DNA of 64,000 nucleotides from an uncultured Nitrospirales bacterium. Its GTDB lineage: Bacteria; Nitrospirota; Nitrospiria; Nitrospirales; UBA8639. The position numbers were made by a program, and so were the translations under genes. The notes below the pieces were generated by a model, which worked only from the letters and a program-made list of their open reading frames with translations, made no database searches and was not told the origin of the DNA. The DNA lies in assembly GCA_958295805.1 (NCBI GenBank), contig OY282373.1:653001-717000 (forward strand), written 5' to 3'. Positions 36,455-44,279 of the stretch are shown in pieces (the first letter of the stretch is position 1; each line of letters begins with the position of its first letter).

Positions 36455-37355
36455 GAGCCAAGGAATCAAGACCAAGCTCGTTCCTTGGATTCAAGCCCTT
36501 GTTCCGGACGTCAGCGGAAAGTGGATTGAACCGTTTCTGGGGACGGGTGTCGTGGCGTTTAACTCCGGGTTTCGGAAGGCACTGTTGAACGATACGAATC
36601 CCCACGTTATTTGTTTTTACCAGGGCGTGAAAAATCGTGAAATTACGCCCCAAGGCGTTCGAGCGTATTTGGAAAAAGAGGGAGAGCAACTGAAGAAAGC
36701 ACCTGAGCAGGGGTATGCACATTTTCGAGCCATTAGGGATCGATTTAACGTGACCCATGATCCATTGGATTTTCTCTTTCTTTCTCGTGCGGGCTTTAAC
36801 GGCATGATGCGCTTCAATCGCAATGGGGAATGGAATATCCCTTTTTGTAAAAAGCCGGCACGTTTTTCGCGCAGCTACATCACGAAGATTGTGAATCAAG
36901 TCCATGACGTTGCCTGCCTCATTCAACCTTCCTGGAAGTTCACCGTAGGAAATTTTGAGGCCACCATCGAACAAGCAGAAAAGGACGACGTGATCTACTG
37001 TGATCCGCCGTACATCGGGAGATACGTTGACTATTACGGTGGATGGACGGAGGAATCCGAACGAAAGCTCTTCGACCTTCTGTCAACGACGCCTGCCAAG
37101 TTCATTCTCTCCACGTGGCATCACAATGATTTCCGTCGCAACCCGTTTATCGATTCGCTGTGGAGCAGATTTAATCTCGTGACCCGGGATCATTTCTATC
37201 ACTCCGGCGGAAAGATCGAAAACAGACAATCGATTGTTGAGGCATTGGCATTCAATTTTGAGACAAACGTTGGGCAACACAACTATGGTCTATGCCTAAA
37301 GCCTGAGCAATTGTTGCTGTGCGAGAACGGGGCTGAATCTATCACGCAACAATGA
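36426..37355 (+). CDS. D12-class adenine-N6 DNA methyltransferase (Dam-like, orphan)
   Basis: 309 residues from ATG ATG. The N-terminal VPPIKSQGIKTKLVPWI and EPFLGTGVVAFNS form the AdoMet-binding region (motifs X and I), and VIYCDPPYIGRY is catalytic motif IV (DPPY). All are intact. There is no cognate restriction enzyme nearby, so it is an orphan regulator-type or remnant methylase. Its start overlaps the truncated antitoxin by 29 bases, suggesting it arrived by recombination at that spot. Confidence 0.9.
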   Translation: MMRIIVPPIKSQGIKTKLVPWIQALVPDVSGKWIEPFLGTGVVAFNSGFRKALLNDTNPHVICFYQGVKNREITPQGVRAYLEKEGEQLKKAPEQGYAHFRAIRDRFNVTHDPLDFLFLSRAGFNGMMRFNRNGEWNIPFCKKPARFSRSYITKIVNQVHDVACLIQPSWKFTVGNFEATIEQAEKDDVIYCDPPYIGRYVDYYGGWTEESERKLFDLLSTTPAKFILSTWHHNDFRRNPFIDSLWSRFNLVTRDHFYHSGGKIENRQSIVEALAFNFETNVGQHNYGLCLKPEQLLLCENGAESITQQ

Positions 37356-37427
37356 GGCCAATACACGTGTGATACGTGAAAATCACACAGCGTTGACATC
37401 AGATGCCCTTCATCTCATCATCACATC

Positions 37428-37667
37428 ATGTCGAGAATAACCGTTGACATTGATGGAACTCTTTTGAAGGAACTCAAAGCCCTTCAAAAGAAAGAAAAGC
37501 AATCACTGGGGCAGATTATGTCTCAACTGCTGGCGGAAGCTCTTTTTCAAAAGAGAAAGACCCCGCGAGTATCCAAACTGCATTGGGTGTCTCGACCCAT
37601 GAAGGCCCGCGTTGATTTTTTTGACAAGGAGACCCTCTATACCCTTCCTGATGAGCGCGCAAAGTGA
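37428..37667 (+). CDS. RHH-type VapB-like antitoxin
   Basis: 79 residues. SRITVDIDGTLLKELKALQ, then KEKQSLGQIMSQLLAEAL, is a ribbon-helix-helix DNA-binding fold, followed by a toxin-binding tail. Its stop overlaps a GTG start (GTGA) of what should be the cognate PIN toxin, but only a stub of that toxin remains. An antitoxin without its toxin may still act as a repressor or as an anti-addiction factor. Confidence 0.75.
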   Translation: MSRITVDIDGTLLKELKALQKKEKQSLGQIMSQLLAEALFQKRKTPRVSKLHWVSRPMKARVDFFDKETLYTLPDERAK

Positions 37668-37703
37668 GTGAGGCCGTCGATGCGAACATCTTTGAGGACA
37701 AGA
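37664..37703 (+). pseudogene. N-terminal stub of a PIN-domain (VapC) toxin
   Basis: GTG overlapping the antitoxin stop begins SEAVDANIF. The VDANI motif is the first catalytic strand of PIN toxins. Similarity ends after about ten codons and no other PIN motif follows in any frame, so the toxin gene has been deleted almost entirely. Confidence 0.6.
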
Positions 37704-37883
37704 CACGTTCTCATCCATCAGCCATAGAGTGTCCACAAAATCTGTACCATCCGTTCAGGTGGCTTGGCGTGACACAATATTGGCGGTTCGCAGTTTTTCC
37801 AGAATCGTGGTGCCTGTTTTTCTGGTATCCGTTGCGGGGGGGAAAGGATTGCCTGATGGAAGAAGGTGGGAGGGACGGCCGAC

Positions 37884-38600
37884 TTACAGAAATTCCTTGT
37901 ATATCTCGACGTCAGCGGTATGGTGCCGGCGCATGGCGGCTTGAAAGGCTTCGAGGGCGAGTTGTCTCTTTTGCATCAGGAATTCAAGCCGGATGCCGGC
38001 GGTGAGGGTTTCGATTTCTTTTTCGTCGTCCATCCCCACGGTTTGTCGGGCGATCAGTTCATTCACTTCTTCCATCTCCGCTGGATTGAGGGTCGCCACG
38101 TCTTGGACAATGAGTCGCACCTTTTGCGCAATCAGGTCTTCGGTCAGCCCTCTTTCGAACGCCGCCGGAGAAGTCCTGTTCGCCGCCATGAGACGATGAT
38201 AGACTTTTGGGTCAAAGATTCCGTCCTTTTGAAACTCTTCGCGCTCCATGATGATTTCTCGCAGTTCATCGGGATGCACGGCTATATTGAGCTCTTCGGC
38301 AACCACGAGCCACAACTTCCGGGCCACTAACGAATTGACAACGCCCAGTTTCAGGTCGTCTTCGGTCATCTCTTCTTGTTCGATTTGATCTTTATAGGCG
38401 TCATACGTTCTGTTGTAGACGTCGCGGAATTCCCGTGCGTCCACGGTGTATGGCCCAACTGCGGCGACGACGTTGGGTTGTTGGGCATTGTCAAATCCAA
38501 ACCAGCCCATCCCGATGACAAAGGTGACGCCGATGACCAACATGATGATCTTCAATATCCAAGGGTATTTCTTTGAGCCTTCCCGAATCAGTTTAATCAT
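37884..38600 (-). CDS. SurA N-terminal (PpiD-like) membrane-anchored chaperone without PPIase domain
   Basis: 238 residues from an ATG with a strong AAAGGAGAG ribosome site. Residues 15-37 form one membrane anchor (ILKIIMLVIGVTFVIGMGWF), followed by a SurA-N type helical domain (VAAVGPYTVDAREFRDVYNRT; ARKLWLVVAEELNIAVHPDEL). The C-terminal parvulin domain usual in PpiD and SurA is missing, so it may be a chaperone only. It presumably helps outer-membrane proteins fold in the periplasm. It is transcribed towards the toxin-antitoxin remnants, with no operon partner. Confidence 0.8.
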   Translation of the reverse strand: MIKLIREGSKKYPWILKIIMLVIGVTFVIGMGWFGFDNAQQPNVVAAVGPYTVDAREFRDVYNRTYDAYKDQIEQEEMTEDDLKLGVVNSLVARKLWLVVAEELNIAVHPDELREIIMEREEFQKDGIFDPKVYHRLMAANRTSPAAFERGLTEDLIAQKVRLIVQDVATLNPAEMEEVNELIARQTVGMDDEKEIETLTAGIRLEFLMQKRQLALEAFQAAMRRHHTADVEIYKEFL

Positions 38601-38688
38601 GTTCTCTCCTTTATCGATTGTGAGTGAAATTCTACGCAGGGTTGGCGGTGGATGCAAGACGTTCAAACACGATTCCACGTTGACCTTT

Positions 38689-38757
38689 GACGTTAGCGTG
38701 TGTTTTCGTTGGACTGCGCAGGGTGCCATGGATATTGAAATTATCGACTATCACTGA
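38689..38757 (+). pseudogene. C-terminal remnant of a HigB (RelE-like) toxin
   Basis: The frame DVSVCFRWTAQGAMDIEIIDYH ends in a stop ten bases before the following higA-type gene. CFRW and IEIIDYH match the conserved last strands of RelE-type HigB killer proteins. The first two thirds of the toxin are absent; the flanking gene surA-like starts at 38600 in the opposite direction. Confidence 0.7.
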
Positions 38758-38767
38758 GGTAAAAACC

Positions 38768-39052
38768 ATGACCGACAATGATCCCGTCCATCCTGGAGAA
38801 CACTTGGCGGAGATTCTTGACGAACTCGGGATCAGCCAGTACCGCTTGGCCAAGACCATTGGCACACCGCCGCGCCGCATCAACGAAATTGTCCACGGCC
38901 GTCGGTCCATCACGGCGGATACAGCCCTGCGTATTGGACAAGCTCTTGATATGACGCCGGAATTCTGGCTTAACCTGCAAGCGTTGTACGACCTTGACGT
39001 GGCCCGCGCTTCGGCCGACGTGGGTACGATCAAGTCGCTTGTCACGGCATGA
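38768..39052 (+). CDS. HigA-type (VapI-like) antitoxin, orphaned
   Basis: 94 residues. PVHPGEHLAEILDELGISQYRLA followed by RRINEIVHGRRSITADTALRI is the XRE helix-turn-helix of the HigA/VapI family (residues about 6-50), and MTPEFWLNLQALYDLDVAR is the usual C-terminal end. A TGAGGTAAAAACC spacer after the toxin remnant is typical of hig operons. The toxin is only a stub, so this is an antitoxin without a target. Confidence 0.88.
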   Translation: MTDNDPVHPGEHLAEILDELGISQYRLAKTIGTPPRRINEIVHGRRSITADTALRIGQALDMTPEFWLNLQALYDLDVARASADVGTIKSLVTA

Positions 39053-39190
39053 CGTTGTTCGTACCGATCCAAGCCTGAGTCCTCCTCTGAAGCGTCGGTG
39101 CCTGTTTATTTGTACGAGCTTTTTGCCCCTTGTTACACTTGAGTCAGTGCTCGGGGTTATTGGTGGGAGAGCAGAGACGGCATTTGACCG

Positions 39191-39658
39191 ATGAAGACGT
39201 GCCAGCGCAACGGGGTTCTTCTGTTGTTCGTCCTGATGGCGTGGTTGTGGGGTGAGCATTCGGGCGGCGACGTGGTTCAGCCCGTCAACGCCAAAATCCT
39301 TGGGCAGGCGGATGATATTGCGAGGACGATTCACATCCAAAACCGCCGGTTTGTTCCGCATCTGGTCAACTTTCGGGTAGGGCAACACGTCCGGTTGATT
39401 CTGAAGAATCAAGACGTTGAACTCCACGCCTTTGTTCCCGTGGATCTTCTGGCTCGGACGAACGTCCAGGTCAGCGGCAATGGAGCGCCGGAGTTCGGCA
39501 AAGATGGATTTCGTCGAGTCTTGATTCCCTCACGTGGCCAAGTCGAGTTGGTGTTTGTGCCGAAGGAAGAGGGTGCCTTCACCTTTTTCTGTGATCTGCC
39601 CGGGCACGTGATGAACGGGACGATCGTCGTGAATAGCCGGGAGAATATGCTAGAGTGA
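39191..39658 (+). CDS. Periplasmic cupredoxin-like copper protein
   Basis: 155 residues with an N-terminal signal (VLLLFVLMAWLWG). The cupredoxin fold is indicated by VNFRVGQHVRLILKNQDVELHAF and by the ligand cluster TFFCDLPGHVM: H79, C134, H139 and M141 fit a type 1 copper site. Such proteins shuttle electrons to or from oxidases or nitrite-oxidising systems. It is followed by a large secreted protein gene and the sigma-54 cluster, which fits a periplasmic electron-transfer module. Confidence 0.83.
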   Translation: MKTCQRNGVLLLFVLMAWLWGEHSGGDVVQPVNAKILGQADDIARTIHIQNRRFVPHLVNFRVGQHVRLILKNQDVELHAFVPVDLLARTNVQVSGNGAPEFGKDGFRRVLIPSRGQVELVFVPKEEGAFTFFCDLPGHVMNGTIVVNSRENMLE

Positions 39659-39710
39659 GAGCAAGTTGTTGAGTTCTCTTCATTATGATTTCTGTAAAGG
39701 AGAAGGACGC

Positions 39711-41468
39711 ATGAAGGAGCACAGGGTTTCTTTTCGATACCGTCAACGCACCCATATGGATCACCTTGATCGATTGCGGGGCTTCGGGATGCTTTGGAGT
39801 TGGGTTGGGGCGTTGATGGTCGGGTTGTGTCTGTTCGGGGTGAGTGACCATTCCTATGCCGCCGACGTCGCGGACCCTCTCCCTGCCGTACCAAATCAAG
39901 CCGCGGTACAGGCGGTCCGCAACTACGTCAACGCGATAGCCGGCCGCGATTCAATCCGCGTGGCCCAAAACGATTTTGTCTGTTTGCTGAAAATGGTCGA
40001 AGCCGGTGCCCGAGGGGAAGGACGCTTTCTGCCTGACTCGGATCCGGTGTATGCCTGGTGTCGGGATCGGATTGCCCAAGCCCACGCCGACGTGATCGAG
40101 AGCCGCGACCGGGGTCTGGATGAGCTGTGGCCCGGGCATGGAAAGTTGGTGAATTTTCGAGATTTCAAGCGGTTCGAAATCGCAGAGACCCGCGCCCGCC
40201 AGCGTGCTCCCTCTTTTTTCGTGATGCCCGAAATCGGCGATGCGTCGGATCCCCCGGGATTCACCCTGGAAGTCCTGGGCACCGTGCCCTTTCCTCATGC
40301 GTCCTTTCAGCCGCCCGGGTCGGATCAGGTGGTTGCTGTGCCGACCACCTTGGTACGGGTACGGATGACGTATCCGAATCCGATGAACTCGCCCGCGGCC
40401 AATGGCCCGGGGCAACAAGATTGGGTGGTGCCGTATAAGAAACCCATCCATCCGGTCAAGGCCGTGGTCGTGAAATGGGTTGTCTTGTCAGGGTTGCTGG
40501 CCCATGGATTCCCCACGGATACCGCCGTTTTGAATATTCCGATGGAGTCTTCCCTGGGGACGTCGATTCCCTTTGTTGTCGATGCCGGCGGGTTTGAGCA
40601 GCAGTCCACGGAATTTTGGAACCCGAAAGAAGCCCATGCCGCCCTGGATGCCGGAGTGAAACGAGCGAAGACGTTCTCAACCCGCCGGGAGCGGATCTCG
40701 ATGCTCAACCGCGTGTTGGCGGTGAACCCGTCGCACGCGGAGGGACTGCGGGCCATTACCGCGGAACTGTATGACGGCTTAATGGACTTTGCGACACAAA
40801 CGCATGGCGTGAAGGTGGATGGCGCGGCGCTTCATCAAGCGTTCAATGAATTATATTGGACCGTCCAGTCGCAAACTGACCGGATGGATATTTCTCTCCA
40901 CATGGAAATGGGTGGAAAATCCGCCCCGACGCCTGCCGATTACTTGTACCGATTGATTCCCGCGATGGAAGCCCTCGTTGACTTACACCCTGAGGACGTT
41001 GACACGCGCTTGAAACTGAGTCTGGCGTATCGGTGGACGAACGATCAGCTCCCGGCCATCGCGGTTCCGCAACGCTTACTGTCCGAAGTGCCGGCGGATC
41101 AGACGCGCCTGCGGGCACGAGTCTTGATGACCATTGCCTGGTCACGCATCAGTAAGGTTGCCTGGAATCGAAATTTTGACGATCCTGATATTGTCCGAGG
41201 CTATGAGGACGCTGATGAGGCCTTCAAACTGTCGTCGGATCCATTGCTCAAATTCTCCGCGGCCTATGCCAAAGCCTACAGTTTAGCCTTTCGCCCCAAA
41301 CGGGATAACCAAGCCATGTTGAAGTTATTGACGGAGGCCCGACGATGGTATCAGCAGATTCCAGGAGCCACGAACCAGTCCTGGGTCTATCTCCTCCACA
41401 ATGACACCTTGAAAGGGTTGGTGGAAACCGATCCCACGTTTCAATCGTTGGTGGCGGCCAATTCGTAG
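39711..41468 (+). CDS. Large secreted protein with helical C-terminal half, function unknown
   Basis: 585 residues. ATG follows a strong AAAGGAGAAGG site. A long positively charged N-terminus precedes a hydrophobic signal (MLWSWVGALMVGLCLFGVS, cut near SYAAD). The middle part is beta-rich, the last 250 residues are helical and TPR-like (LNRVLAVNPSHAEGLRAI; DTRLKLSLAYRW). No enzyme motif is recognised. Its position directly before a sigma-54 activator gene suggests a shared pathway. Confidence 0.75.
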   Translation: MKEHRVSFRYRQRTHMDHLDRLRGFGMLWSWVGALMVGLCLFGVSDHSYAADVADPLPAVPNQAAVQAVRNYVNAIAGRDSIRVAQNDFVCLLKMVEAGARGEGRFLPDSDPVYAWCRDRIAQAHADVIESRDRGLDELWPGHGKLVNFRDFKRFEIAETRARQRAPSFFVMPEIGDASDPPGFTLEVLGTVPFPHASFQPPGSDQVVAVPTTLVRVRMTYPNPMNSPAANGPGQQDWVVPYKKPIHPVKAVVVKWVVLSGLLAHGFPTDTAVLNIPMESSLGTSIPFVVDAGGFEQQSTEFWNPKEAHAALDAGVKRAKTFSTRRERISMLNRVLAVNPSHAEGLRAITAELYDGLMDFATQTHGVKVDGAALHQAFNELYWTVQSQTDRMDISLHMEMGGKSAPTPADYLYRLIPAMEALVDLHPEDVDTRLKLSLAYRWTNDQLPAIAVPQRLLSEVPADQTRLRARVLMTIAWSRISKVAWNRNFDDPDIVRGYEDADEAFKLSSDPLLKFSAAYAKAYSLAFRPKRDNQAMLKLLTEARRWYQQIPGATNQSWVYLLHNDTLKGLVETDPTFQSLVAANS

Positions 41469-41492
41469 AACCGACCAAGCCTGCAAGAAGAC

Positions 41493-42887
41493 GTGGAGCT
41501 TGATTTTCGCAAAAATCCGCAGGTGCTCAGTACCATGATTGATGCCATGGCTGATGGCGTCTTCACCGTGGATGTTGAGGGTACCATTGTCGCCTGGAGC
41601 GTCGGGGCAGCACGCATTACCGGTTATTCCGGCGATGAAGTGATGGGCAAATCCTGCCATATCCTCGAAGGACAAAATTGTAAAGGATTCAGCAAACTCA
41701 CCGAGTTTCTAGAGAACCCGATGCCCTATCCGTGGGGAATCTGTCATCAAGAATGTAAGGTGCGGGCAAAGGACGGGCGGGAACTCTATCTCTATGGGAA
41801 CGTGTCGGTCTTACGAGATGCGCGCGGGGCGGTTGTTGGAGCCGTGGGTACGTTCACGGACCTCACGTCGTTTATTTTAGCCAAAGAAAAAATTCAGGTG
41901 TTGGAAGAACAGACGCGGTCAAGGAACTCGTTTCAGCAAATGGTCGGGAACAGCCCGGTGATGCAGGAAGTGTTTCGACGATTGCGATTGGCGGCGCAGG
42001 GGGACGTGCCCGTCTTGCTCACGGGAGAGTCAGGCACCGGCAAAGAGTTAGCCGCCCGGGCCATTCACGCCCTTAGTCCCAGAAAGGACCGACCGTTTCT
42101 GGCGATCAATTGTTCGGCCATTCCGGAGACCTTATTGGAAAGCGAATTATTCGGTCACGTGAAGGGAGCCTTTACCGGAGCGGTCCGCGACAAAATAGGC
42201 GTGTTTCAAGCGGCTGATGGGGGCACCCTGTTTCTTGATGAAATCGGTGATACCAGTCCCGTGCTTCAACTCAAACTGCTCCGCGTGTTGCAAGAAGGCG
42301 AAATTCGGCGCGTCGGCGATGAAAAAGAGATGAAGGTCAACGTGCGATTCCTCACCGCCACGAATAAGGACGTCAAGCACTTATTGACCACGGGTGCGAT
42401 GCGGGAAGATTTCTATTATCGGATTCGCGTGTTTGAAATCGCCCTGCCGCCCCTCAGAGAACGGCGCGAAGACTTGCCCTTATTGGTCAAGCACTTTATT
42501 GCCGAAGGATCCACGTTCCACGCCCACTCCATCAATGACATTGACCAGGATGCCATGCAGCAGCTCATAAAGTATCCATGGCCAGGCAATATTCGGGAAT
42601 TACGAAACGCGATTCAACATGCCTTTGTCACGGCCGAAGAAGGCTGTTTGACCGTCTTTGATCTTCCCCCGGAGGTGCGCGCGCCCACATCCCATTTGAC
42701 CCAAGGTTCACGAAGCAACCCCTTGAACCCTGAGCAACGGGCCGAACGCGATCAAATTCTTGAGGCCCTTCACAAAACGAAGGGTGGGAAAACCAAGGCT
42801 GCCGAATTGTTGGGATACAGCCGGGTGACTCTCTGGAAAAAATTGCAAAAGTTCGGCATCCAAGAACCTTCCTCTCAAATTCGTTAA
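41493..42887 (+). CDS. Sigma-54-dependent activator with Cys-containing PAS domain
   Basis: 464 residues, GTG start. Residues about 8-130 are a PAS domain with four cysteines (C55, C63, C84, C88; the last pair in GICHQECK). The AAA+ domain has Walker A GESGTGKE, the sigma-54 contact loop GAFTGA and LFLDEIGD. The C-terminal Fis-type helix-turn-helix reads KTKAAELLGYSRVTLWKKL. There is no receiver domain, so it senses a signal itself, perhaps redox, metal or oxygen through the cysteines. It very likely acts on the sigma-54 promoter at 43013. Confidence 0.93.
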   Translation: MELDFRKNPQVLSTMIDAMADGVFTVDVEGTIVAWSVGAARITGYSGDEVMGKSCHILEGQNCKGFSKLTEFLENPMPYPWGICHQECKVRAKDGRELYLYGNVSVLRDARGAVVGAVGTFTDLTSFILAKEKIQVLEEQTRSRNSFQQMVGNSPVMQEVFRRLRLAAQGDVPVLLTGESGTGKELAARAIHALSPRKDRPFLAINCSAIPETLLESELFGHVKGAFTGAVRDKIGVFQAADGGTLFLDEIGDTSPVLQLKLLRVLQEGEIRRVGDEKEMKVNVRFLTATNKDVKHLLTTGAMREDFYYRIRVFEIALPPLRERREDLPLLVKHFIAEGSTFHAHSINDIDQDAMQQLIKYPWPGNIRELRNAIQHAFVTAEEGCLTVFDLPPEVRAPTSHLTQGSRSNPLNPEQRAERDQILEALHKTKGGKTKAAELLGYSRVTLWKKLQKFGIQEPSSQIR

Positions 42888-43012
42888 CGTGTCAACTTAA
42901 CGCATTAACGTCCTACGTTGACAGTCCCGTCCTTCTTTCGCCTTTCAAATGCAGTCAAATGGCAAGCCATTGAAATTCAAGGACAATTTTTCTCCGATTC
43001 AGATTCAAACGC
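42888..43012 (+). promoter_or_regulatory. Candidate activator-binding sites upstream of the sigma-54 promoter
   Basis: Two inverted repeats: TGTCAAC (42890-42896) and GTTGACA (42917-42923) with 20 bases between, and AATGGC-AA-GCCATT (42958-42971). The first is about 100-120 bases upstream of the sigma-54 promoter, the usual distance for an enhancer-binding protein. The regulator gene ends just before it. Confidence 0.55.
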
Positions 43013-43028
43013 TGGCACGGCCTTTGCA
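43013..43028 (+). promoter_or_regulatory. Sigma-54 promoter
   Basis: TGGCACGGCCTTTGCA matches the consensus TGGCAC-N5-TTGCA exactly. Transcription would begin near 43040, leaving a leader of about 165 bases before the DUF1264 gene. It should drive that gene and probably the cytochrome genes after it. Confidence 0.88.
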
Positions 43029-43203
43029 TTATAGCATTTGTGCGAATGTTGACCAGGGAGATGACGGGATGACAAAGACCCCCCTGGCTTGCGCATGGTC
43101 TCGAAGTAGCATAGAGTTTTTATGAGCCAGTGGTGACGGTTCAGTGCTGGCCGTCAATCGGCAACGTGACCCAGAAAATCATTCAACCACAAGGAGGTCG
43201 GCA

Positions 43204-43722
43204 ATGTCTGATTCGGTTCGTTCAGGAAGCTTTATCGTGCTTGTCAGTTTCTTCTTCATTGGATGGATGTGCACTCCCGCACTCAGCGACGGCGGCAGCC
43301 CGGCGGATGGCTTTGGTCTTCACGTCCAGGCCCCGCACATGATGACTGACGGCAACGTCGGGGGACCCTTCCATCACTATTGCAAAGGCATTTCGGATGA
43401 AATCATCCAATGTCTTCTTTTTCCATCCACCGATCCCAAGGCCCCTTTGATCGGCGTGGAATATTTCGTGGCTAAAGACCTGGCACGCAAGGAAGTGCCC
43501 TTGATCACGTGGAACAGAAATTTCCATGACCATGAGGTAGAAATTGCGACGGGTCGCGTGAAGATTTTAGATATTGAAGATAAAGAGAAGGTCGCGGAAA
43601 TTGCCGCAGCGGCCGCGATGACCGACGGCGTCATTTACCATCTCTGGCAACCTGGCCTGAAAGTTCCTGACGGAACGGTGACGATTCCAAATTCGGTCGG
43701 TCACAAATTTCGAACCGAGTAG
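43204..43722 (+). CDS. Secreted DUF1264 (OBAP-like) protein
   Basis: 172 residues with an N-terminal signal sequence (FIVLVSFFFIGWMCTPALS). HHYCKGISDEIIQCLLF and LIGVEYFVAK are the hallmark of DUF1264, a family named from plant oil-body associated proteins and also found in bacteria, with no established bacterial role. The AAGGAGGT ribosome site is near perfect, so it should be translated strongly. It lies first after the sigma-54 promoter, in front of two cytochromes c. Confidence 0.88.
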   Translation: MSDSVRSGSFIVLVSFFFIGWMCTPALSDGGSPADGFGLHVQAPHMMTDGNVGGPFHHYCKGISDEIIQCLLFPSTDPKAPLIGVEYFVAKDLARKEVPLITWNRNFHDHEVEIATGRVKILDIEDKEKVAEIAAAAAMTDGVIYHLWQPGLKVPDGTVTIPNSVGHKFRTE

Positions 43723-43731
43723 CGTCGAGCC

Positions 43732-43758
43732 GGTGCGGGAGCGTATCACTCCCGCACC
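43732..43758 (+). other. Perfect 10-bp intercistronic hairpin
   Basis: Arms GGTGCGGGAG (43732-43741) and CTCCCGCACC (43749-43758) with a seven-base loop and no T run. It may protect the upstream mRNA or set the ratio of DUF1264 protein to cytochromes. Confidence 0.7.
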
Positions 43759-43793
43759 CGTTCACGTCCACGCGATTGTTTCAACGAACGCGT

Positions 43794-44243
43794 ATGTCCC
43801 TGATGCTTGGCAAGCCGTGGGTCCGTCATCTTCTGATGCTCTTCGTGGTCGGAAACTCGGCGGTCCTGGCGGCTGATTCGTCGGTTCTCAAGCCGCGCGT
43901 ACCACCCGATCAAATCGAAAAAGCGAAAACGTGGCGCAATCCGTTTCCCGCGACGCCTGACAATATCGAAAAAGGCAGAAAGATTTTTCACGGCAAGGCC
44001 TTTTGCGTGACGTGCCATGGACGGGACGGGAAAGGCTTGGGAAATATCCCGGGTCTTCGCGGACAGCTCCCTAGAAATTTTACGGATCAAGCGTGGCAGG
44101 CCGCACGAACCGACGGGGAACTGTTCTGGATTTTGAAAAACGGCAGCCCGGGCACGGACATGGCCTCCTTTATCCCGCTCGTGTTGACGGAAGAAGAAGC
44201 GTGGCAGGTTCTCCTGTACGTGCGTTCATTCGGACGCAGGTAA
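43794..44243 (+). CDS. Secreted monoheme cytochrome c
   Basis: 149 residues from ATG with a signal peptide (LLMLFVVGNSAVLAAD). One haem-c motif CVTCHGRDGKGLG follows EKGRKIFHGKAF in the class I cytochrome layout, and a methionine in GTDMASF is a possible axial ligand. The C-terminal half (DGELFWILKNG) resembles the fourth haem domain of the next gene. No obvious ribosome site. Periplasmic electron carrier. Confidence 0.88.
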   Translation: MSLMLGKPWVRHLLMLFVVGNSAVLAADSSVLKPRVPPDQIEKAKTWRNPFPATPDNIEKGRKIFHGKAFCVTCHGRDGKGLGNIPGLRGQLPRNFTDQAWQAARTDGELFWILKNGSPGTDMASFIPLVLTEEEAWQVLLYVRSFGRR

Positions 44244-44279
44244 TCCATTGTTGGAGAGAGTCGCGGGGAGGGCGTCATC

